Shown: piece by piece, positions 57,141 to 64,000 of the stretch
Numbering within the stretch: the first letter of the stretch is position 1
Layout of the letters: each line of letters begins with the position of its first letter
Assembly (NCBI RefSeq): GCF_026151205.1
Contig: NC_087073.1
Location: 13,037,837-13,101,836, forward strand
Direction of reading: 5' to 3'
DNA: 64,000 bases
From: Bolinopsis microptera
Lineage: Eukaryota; Ctenophora; Tentaculata; Lobata; Bolinopsidae
Translations under genes and position numbers: made by a program
The notes under the pieces: model-generated
What the model was told of the DNA's origin: nothing
Database searches by the model: none
The model's input: only the letters and a program-made list of their open reading frames with translations

Positions 57141-57932
57141 ATGAAATCTTTAGGAGAACACGAAATAAAGTCGGTGTTGATCACAGGATGTAATCGAGGT
57201 ATTGGGCTAGGAATGTTAAAGCACTTCGTAGCTAACTCTAATGAAGCTACTCAGCTCATATCCTGCTCCAGGAAATCTAGCCCCGAACTGGAGGAACTTG
57301 GAAAACGAGACAACGTCCATCTGTTAACCATGGACATCACTGACAAGGAATCTATTGTCAATGCTGTTGCTAAGGCTACCGAAATATTGGGAGGTAAAGG
57401 ACTGAACCTGCTGGTTAACAACGCAGCGATCACTAGCCCGGAGATCTTCACAAAGGTGGTGGACACCACGCCCGAGGAACTGAACCATCTCTACAACATC
57501 GACGTGTCTTGCACCCACCTGGTTACCACCTCTTTCTTCCCTCTCTTAAAGGCATCTGCCTCAACTAACAGCAGCCTCCCCATGTGTGCTGCTCGGGGAC
57601 TTGTTTGTAACTTTTCTTCCATAACAGCTAGCATCGAACTAGCCCCACCATTCGGTTCGGTCATGGTGTACTCTTATGCTCTAGCCAAATGTGCACTGAA
57701 CATGATGACTAAGATGAGCGCCCACGAGTTCAAACAGGACGGTATTCTGTGTGTGGCAGTGCACCCTGGCTGGGTTAAATCTGATATGGGGGCTGCGGCT
57801 GGAGAGGACTTTGGGACTGGAGACGTCACTATTGATGAAGCTGCTCAGCATATGATAGAGATTATGCAGGGTTCTACAGAGGAGCATACTGGGATGTATA
57901 TGCAGAAAGATCTGAAGAAACTACCGTTTTAG
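57141..57932 (+). CDS. Short-chain dehydrogenase/reductase, sniffer / C-factor-like
   Basis: 263 residues in one coding exon. N-terminal Rossmann motif TGCNRGIGLG (15-24) binds NAD(P)H. Then DITDKES (adenine-ring Asp region), LLVNNAAI (91-98), the catalytic Ser in NFSSITAS (157-164), the Tyr179-x3-Lys183 pair in YSYALAKCALN, and HPGWVKSDMG after it. The full catalytic set is present. The best resemblance is to the sniffer/carbonyl-reductase-like classical SDRs, which reduce carbonyls in the cytosol; the substrate is not predictable. The start codon follows an acceptor site by about 11 bases, which supports it as the true start. Length is normal for the family. Confidence 0.92.
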   Translation: MKSLGEHEIKSVLITGCNRGIGLGMLKHFVANSNEATQLISCSRKSSPELEELGKRDNVHLLTMDITDKESIVNAVAKATEILGGKGLNLLVNNAAITSPEIFTKVVDTTPEELNHLYNIDVSCTHLVTTSFFPLLKASASTNSSLPMCAARGLVCNFSSITASIELAPPFGSVMVYSYALAKCALNMMTKMSAHEFKQDGILCVAVHPGWVKSDMGAAAGEDFGTGDVTIDEAAQHMIEIMQGSTEEHTGMYMQKDLKKLPF

Positions 57933-58849
57933 AGCGGTTTACTAATGCTGTAATATGTCAATAATAATAACTTACAGACTTACTTCCTTATTTTAGCGTA
58001 TATTAGGTTTATTGCTATGACTCTGTCATGTATTATGATAAATGAGATTGTAATATTATGACTTATGATATTATAAAACTTATTACAATAACTTACCCCC
58101 TGAAACAAAACTTTCGTGTTTTTCTTCGGCCTCGAGCTTAGGCGCTAGTTACAATGCTTGATACTATATGGCGAATATGACTTAAAATTGTTCAATGATT
58201 TGACACTAAACCCTACCGAGACTCGGTTATATCCACCAGCGTGAGCTCTTTTTGCTACAGCGGGCCCGTGCAGCCCGCTAGTTAGACTTAGATGACCTGA
58301 TATTTCTCTGATATAAAACCCGAACGGTATTATAGGGGATGCAAGACCTTACGTTAAATTATCATATATAATATCAGTAGTACTCCTCTAAATGATGATA
58401 CAAATTTCAATAATAAACACTTATAAAGTGATGATTATTTATAGGGTTAAAAAAATCTCCGATTCACGGGTAGCAGTCAGATCGATAATGAAACTGACTA
58501 CATTCTGTACTAAAGTTGCGATAGATAAACATGTTTTGGACAAATAGCCTCAAACTAAGACAGCATTTTAGATCATTCCAAAAGAAAATTTCTGTGTAGT
58601 ACTGTGAAAATGATGGGCTGAAAAATTGAATTTTACATTTAGTGTTTAGAAACATCTTCGTAATAAATAGTTCCCAAGCAACATTCCCAAGCCGGCCAAT
58701 GCGGATGCCACTAAATTTCATTCCCAACTATCAAGGATCTTGCTACTGAATGCTCGGTCCATCTCCCCAGCCGCAACCAGCACTGTACAATGGAAGTTTC
58801 CCTTTATTCAAAACCATATTCTTGATATGAAGGTATAGGAACTGGGTAG

Positions 58850-59427
58850 GGGGGGCCAACGCCCTAAAAGGCCCTAGACGCATTGAAAATCCGAAAAGGG
58901 GCCTAGAAATCGGGGCTTTTTGAGGCCTTTTGGGGCCTTTTGACCCTGATCACTATTTGATAGTTTTTATGGACCATAATCTCCATGTAAATACACTCAA
59001 ATAAACATAAAAGTACTGTGCAAGTAGTCAGATAATATCATTAAAGCACTTAGCATATATCAAACTTGATGCAATTGAAGTTAATTCTAGGGCCCCAAAA
59101 GGCCCTACACATATCGAAAATCCAAAAAGGCCCTAGAAATCGGGGCTTTTTGGAGCCTTTTGGGGCCTTTTGACCCTGACCACTATTTGATAGTGTTTAT
59201 GGACCATAATCTCCATGTAAATACACTCAAATAAACATAGAAGTACTGTGCAAGTAGTCAGATAATATCATTAAAGCACTTAGCATATATCAAACTTGAT
59301 GAAATTGAAGTTAATTCTAGGGCCCCAAAAGGCCCTAGACGCATCGAAAATCCTAAAAGGGCCCTAGAAATCGGGGCTTTTTGGGGCCTTTTGTGGCGTT
59401 GGCCCCCCCCCCCCCCCCCCCCCCCTA
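58850..59427. mobile_element. Inverted-repeat element, copy in duplication unit 1
   Basis: Begins GGGGGGCCAACGCC and ends GGCGTTGGCCCCCC followed by more C. Inside are two full and one partial 230-bp subrepeats with GGGGCTTTTTGGGGCCTTTT-type G/C- and T-rich blocks. The 3' end is a poly-C tract at 59403-59425. Confidence 0.8.
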
Positions 59428-60262
59428 GGTAGATCACCGGTCCCTATTGTCGCTATCATTGAATCGTGGTTGAAGTCATATATCAGTGACGCTCAGATAG
59501 CTATACTAGATGGGTACAACAGTCGACTAGAGCAGACCGACGAAGTAAAAAAGGTGGTGGTTGTGTGCTTTACGTTGAAAACTCGCTACTATGGCGAATA
59601 TGACTTAAAATTGTTCAATGATTTGACACTAAACCCTACCGAGACTCGGTTATATCCACCAGCAGGCTCTTTTTGCTACAGTGGGCCTGCGCAGCCCGCT
59701 AGTTAGGTGGCCTGATATTTCTCTGATATAAAACCCGAACTGTATTAGGGGATGCAAGACATTACGTTAAATTATCATATATAATATCAGTAGTACTCCT
59801 CTAAATGATGATACAAATTTCAATAATAAACACTTATAAAGTGATGATTATTTATAGGGTTAAAAAAATCTCCGATTCACGGGTAGCAGTCAGATCGATA
59901 ATGAAACTGACTACATTCTGTACTAAAGTTGCGATAGATAAACATGTTTTGGACAAATAGCCTCAAACTAAGACAGCATTTTAGATCATTCCAAAAGAAA
60001 ATTTCTGTGTAGTACTGTGAAAATGATGGGCTGAAAAATTGAATTTTACATTTAGTGTTTAGAAACATCTTCGTAATAAATAGTTCCCAAGCAACATTCC
60101 CAAGCCGGCCAATGCGGATGCCACTAAATTTCATTCCCAACTATCAAGGATCTTGCTACTGAATGCTCGGTCCATCTCCCCAGCCGCAACCAGCACTGTA
60201 CAATGGAAGTTTCCCTTTATTCAAAACCATATTCTTGATATGAAGGTATAGGAACTGGGTAG

Positions 60263-60842
60263 GGGGGGCCAACGCCCTAAAAGGCCCTAGACGCATTGAA
60301 AATCCGAAAAGGGGCCTAGAAATCGGGGCTTTTTGAGGCCTTTTGGGGCCTTTTGACCCTGATCACTATTTGATAGTTTTTATGGACCATAATCTCCATG
60401 TAAATACACTCAAATAAACATAAAAGTACTGTGCAAGTAGTCAGATAATATCATTAAAGCACTTAGCATATATCAAACTTGATGCAATTGAAGTTAATTC
60501 TAGGGCCCCAAAAGGCCCTACACATATCGAAAATCCAAAAAGGCCCTAGAAATCGGGGCTTTTTGGAGCCTTTTGGGGCCTTTTGACCCTGACCACTATT
60601 TGATAGTGTTTATGGACCATAATCTCCATGTAAATACACTCAAATAAACATAGAAGTACTGTGCAAGTAGTCAGATAATATCATTAAAGCACTTAGCATA
60701 TATCAAACTTGATGAAATTGAAGTTAATTCTAGGGCCCCAAAAGGCCCTAGACGCATCGAAAATCCTAAAAGGGCCCTAGAAATCGGGGCTTTTTGGGGC
60801 CTTTTGTGGCGTTGGCCCCCCCCCCCCCCCCCCCCCCCCCCT
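60263..60842. mobile_element. Inverted-repeat element, copy in duplication unit 2
   Basis: Same structure as the copy at 58.85 kb, with a slightly longer poly-C (60816-60841). Confidence 0.8.
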
Positions 60843-61052
60843 AGGTAGATCACCGGTCCCTATTGTCGTCATCATTGAATCATGGTTGAAGCCATATATC
60901 AGTGACGCTCAAATAGCTATGGATGGGTACAACAGTCGACTAGAGCAGACCGACGAAGTAAAAAAGGTGGTGGTTGTGTGCTTTACGTTGAAAACTCGCT
61001 GCTGTAGTATCAGATACTGTATATTTTAGGGGCAAACATTGCAGAATGTTGC

Positions 61053-61342
<290 letters not shown>

Positions 61343-61670
61343 CGAATGGTTGACCACTAGATGTACAAATCCATGCCGTGGAAGAGCACTGTTATGTAAC
61401 CTTTCCACTTATCAGTCAAGATGGTAGTCGGGCGGCATCCAAGACACTGATGCTGTTGCAGAACATCCAGAGGAGGTGCAGGAAATTGCAGAGGGATATC
61501 TTGCGTTTGTGAAGAATACTTCCTTCTCGAATGGATAAATGGTGAGGGGCTCCTGGGCACGTCCAGCAGTAATTTTAATTAAATTACGTATTCATTGTTA
61601 CTTATTATTTCACCAAAAGATTGTTTACCTTAGTCATTTTTGTCCCAAATGTGCCCCAACTGGTCCCCAA
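61343..61670. other. Spacer after the hexanucleotide array
   Basis: No gene supported. The minus strand reads PTTILTDKWKGYI near 61400-61440, which is faintly transposase-like but too short to call. Confidence 0.4.
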
Positions 61671-61772
61671 CTGTATCTGCCCCAAGTGTGCCCCAAGTGT
61701 GCCCCAAGTGTGCCCCAAGTGTGCCCCAAGTGTGCCCCAAGTGTGCCCCAAGTGTGCCCCAAGTGTGCCTCA
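61671..61772 (+). repeat. 11-bp minisatellite, GTGTGCCCCAA
   Basis: About eight near-perfect units. Confidence 0.92.
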
Positions 61773-61794
61773 AGTAACTTTGTGCCCCAATTAT

Positions 61795-62343
61795 CTCACA
61801 AAAATGCAGAATTTGGCCGCCAAATTTTTTTGGAGGCCTAAATCAAAAATCCGTTCTCAAAATAAGGTCGAAATGCAATTTCGAGTCGATTCAGAAAATT
61901 TCATGCGATAATTTTGAAAACTGATTGAGTTGTTACAATTTTAATGAGATCAATTCCGCGAATATCGCGAACCAAGATACGGGCAATTTAGTTCATTTTT
62001 TGTGGTTTTTTCGCCTTAGTATCCACATTTAAACAGATATAAAGCTATAAATTACAGAGAATACGTAGTTTAGCCTTACCTTTCATATAAAGTAAGTTTT
62101 ATTCAAAAATATTGATATTTGCTCAATTTATGGGACGAAATCTACCAAATTTGGTGCGTATGCCCAAATATGGGCATATGGTTTTTGGCTCATTACTCAG
62201 TCATTTTTTGTCCAATCTTGATGAAATTTCATATACGAGTTCAAGAGACCACTAGCTACAAGTAGAGCACATAAAATATGGATATGGGGCATGTTCAGGG
62301 TATTTGGCTAAATTGGGCCTAATTTGGACCAAACCCCCCCCCT
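61795..62343. mobile_element. Partial, diverged copy of the foldback element
   Basis: Collinear with the middle and right arm of the element at 55.2-56.2 kb (shared GGGCATATGGTTTT-type blocks, TTTTTTGTCCAATCTTGATG, CATGTTCAGGGTATTTGGCT). It ends in CCCCCCCCTTAA like the first copy. The last part of the right arm is deleted. It interrupts the LINE RT that resumes at 62344. Confidence 0.85.
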
Positions 62344-63500
62344 TAATGATAAATCCTATTTCAGGGTGCTTGCTTAAGGCTTGTCTCATGCAATAGTCAA
62401 GGGCTATAATGAACAAGTATGGTGCTAACGTATCCCCTTGAAGGACTCCTGCCAGGATATCAAATACCTTATCGGTCCTTATTTGGACGGACATTACTTG
62501 AACGGACACAATTATCACATATCATCTTCATCAAATGGGTTTTCGTGCAGGGAGATATCCCGGTTTGTCTTCTACTTTATCGAGATGGGTGGTATGGTAG
62601 AAGGTATCGTAGCTGACATAAGCCACCGAAGGTCGCCTATACCAAGTGGGGAGCTAGAAATAAAGCTTAAGCTGAACTTTAGACATTCAAGTATCTCTCT
62701 AGTAGAGCAGTTGGGATCGTTCATTGTCCGGTACGACTACGAGTTGGACAGACAACCAGTTGTAAGACAAAATGTGGAGGTAGAAGAAGCCGAAGATCAA
62801 CTTCAAGATAGTGATCATGAAATAATGTGATATTTACATTTCAGATTGTTAAAATTTTATAATACCTTGTTTTTCTTGATTCAACGATATAGTTTAGTTT
62901 AATTTAATGATAGCTATTGAAATTTGGTTTGGACATGTTTCTAGAATGCCGGACACCAGGCTACCAAAGTATCTACTTGACTGGATACCTGCTCACGGCC
63001 GAAGATCACGTGGGCGGCCAAGAAAGAATTGGCGAACCTGTGTCCTGGAAGACGCAGTAACATTTACAGGAGATACAGACACTGTATTTGATAAGGTCCG
63101 AGAGTTGGCAGGAAATCGCAAGCACTGGAGAGAGATGATACGACATAAGCGGCAATTCCTTGGTGCAGGCCACTCGAATGATTGAGGAGACCTTATCAAG
63201 TATCAAGTAAAGTATTGAAATTGACTGAAATTAAAAAGTTGTCATATTCTGGACAAAAAGTTCGAAATGGAAAAATTTTTGAAAAAAATTCAACGGACTT
63301 TAACTTGGACGGACATTAATTGAACGGACTTTATTTGAACGGACATTAAGGTGAACGCTAGGGCCTCCAGCGTTCAAGTAATGTCCGTCTAAATAAGGTC
63401 CGATAAGGTAGCTCGGTATCCCCATCTGGTGTTATGAGATAATGAAAGCATGGGAAATTGCAAAGTTTGTTATTAAAGCAGCTTTGGATTATAACCATAC
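62344..63500 (-). mobile_element. LINE reverse transcriptase fragment, split by a later insertion
   Basis: Minus strand: YLITPDGDTE at about 63440-63411, then an inserted element (62467-63408), then FDILAGVLQGDTLAPYLF and IIALDYCMRQALSKHPEIGF down to 62344. With the TA target site counted once, the frame is continuous across the insertion. The LINE is also cut by the foldback copy at 62343. Confidence 0.82.
62467..63408. mobile_element. TA-flanked inverted-repeat element inside the LINE
   Basis: Arms of about 38 bp: CCTTATCGGTCCTTATTTGG at the left and its near-exact complement (AAATAAGGTCCGATAAGG) at the right, with TA on both sides (62465-62466 and 63409-63410). Repeated TTGAACGGAC / GGACGGACATTA blocks lie just inside the right arm. 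The plus strand holds a coding-like stretch ending at 62830 (PSGELEIKLKLNFRHSS ... EDQLQDSDHEIM) and a LINE C-terminal tail at 62900-63184 (WFGHVSRMPDTRLP, RRSRGRPRKNW). No recognisable transposase, so probably non-autonomous. Confidence 0.82.
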
Positions 63501-63705
63501 CTATCTTTAGTCTCTACCCGATCACAAGAAAACCCGATGTACCACATGGCTGAGGACAAGCTCCCACAAACTTAATATCGAGACGGGGCGATATGGCTGG
63601 AAAAATTCAAGCATCTTCTGCAGAAGATGCTATGATATTATGTTTTTGTTTGGTTGAATTTTCATTTAACTGATTGGGATCTGACACATGTAATTTTGTA
63701 ATGAT
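63501..63705. other. Spacer
   Basis: Contains a perfect 22-bp palindrome at 63611-63632 centred on CTGCAG. No gene. Confidence 0.6.
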
Positions 63706-63856
63706 CTTTCTAATTTCTAATTTCTAATTTCTAATTTCTAATTTCTAATTTCTAATTTCTAATTTCTAATTTCTAATTTCTAATTTCTAATTTCTAATTT
63801 CTAATTTCTAATTTCTAATTTCTAATTTCTAATTTCTAATTTCTAATTTCTAATTA
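63706..63856 (+). repeat. (TTTCTAA)n heptamer array, about 21 units
   Basis: A perfect 7-bp array. Confidence 0.97.
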
Positions 63857-64000
63857 TTTCAGTTTCAATACTTTCAACACTACTATATAACAAATAATTT
63901 TAGGTCCCAATGTCAAAGCGATAGAAGAGACTATGACGTGACCGTTTGTATCCTAAGCAACGCATCTACTTCCTGGGCTACAGTATTGACTTCGCCATTT

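Larger units (their letters stand above)
58168..61004. repeat. Tandem duplication of about 1.41-1.42 kb, two units
   Basis: Unit 1 runs about 58168-59590 and unit 2 about 59591-61004. The interiors look identical over hundreds of bases (for example 58464-58727 versus 59877-60140). Small indels and substitutions sit towards the ends (near 58240/59660 and 59440/60870). Each unit holds a nested inverted-repeat element and ends in a short stretch that reads like a piece of LINE endonuclease (IIESWLKSYISDAQIAILDG). Confidence 0.93.

Noticed and set aside
58464-58727. Identical 87-residue frames at 58464 and 59877 as a duplicated gene
   Set aside because: Identity comes from the tandem duplication; no domain, no splice or start context, low-complexity hydrophobic composition.
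61357-61560. Minus-strand TILTDKWKGYI resembling a DDE transposase (ISXO2-like) block
   Set aside because: One short motif only, no supporting catalytic residues around it.

Overview
The window is nuclear DNA of an animal. It is AT-rich, its genes carry many GT-AG introns, and transposable elements are dense. The mix of an Ig-domain receptor tyrosine kinase, a papain-type protease with a ShK domain, Penelope-like elements and a restriction-like-endonuclease retroelement suggests an early-branching marine invertebrate, most likely a cnidarian. That placement is inference. Several genes were rebuilt exon by exon by matching splice sites and codon phase; every junction reported here is phase-consistent.

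Layout. 0-2.5 kb: the 3' end of a sushi/CCP-domain surface protein (+), entered through a 79-bp minisatellite. 5.5-13.9 kb: a complete UBR1/UBR2-type N-degron E3 ubiquitin ligase (-), seven coding exons, 1795 codons, with a 5'-truncated Penelope-like element in intron 3. 14.6-17.2 kb: a small basic protein (-), a second Penelope-like copy, and a frame-broken NlpC/P60- or LRAT-like gene (-). 17.2-25.9 kb: a repeat island with an intact RT plus restriction-like endonuclease retroelement, a truncated LINE, an inverted-repeat element carrying telomere-like repeats, a GC-rich palindromic segment, and a truncated second copy of the retroelement. 27.5-48.3 kb: a complete receptor tyrosine kinase (+), 16 coding exons, 1022 codons: signal peptide, about six Ig-like domains, one membrane span, active-looking kinase. 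49.9-51.2 kb: an intronless papain-type cysteine protease with a C-terminal ShK domain (-). 52-53.5 kb: a LINE broken into three alternating orientations. 54.5-56.2 kb: a hAT-type MITE and a 1-kb foldback element. 57.1-57.9 kb: a short-chain dehydrogenase (+). 58-64 kb: a 1.4-kb tandem duplication, a hexanucleotide array, a second foldback copy, and a LINE RT split by a TA-flanked inverted-repeat element.

The host genes do not form a pathway. UBR is cytosolic protein turnover, the kinase is a cell-surface receptor, the protease is secreted or lysosomal, and the dehydrogenase is cytosolic. Much of the structure not explained by genes is mobile-element history. Target-site duplications could be read directly for five insertions: two Penelope-like, one retroelement copy and two hAT MITEs. 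Mariner-type TA sites flank two more elements. I saw no CRISPR array, tRNA or rRNA gene. The strongest candidates for novelty are the orphan receptor kinase, the splice-donor-duplicating Penelope insertion, and the nested inverted-repeat elements.
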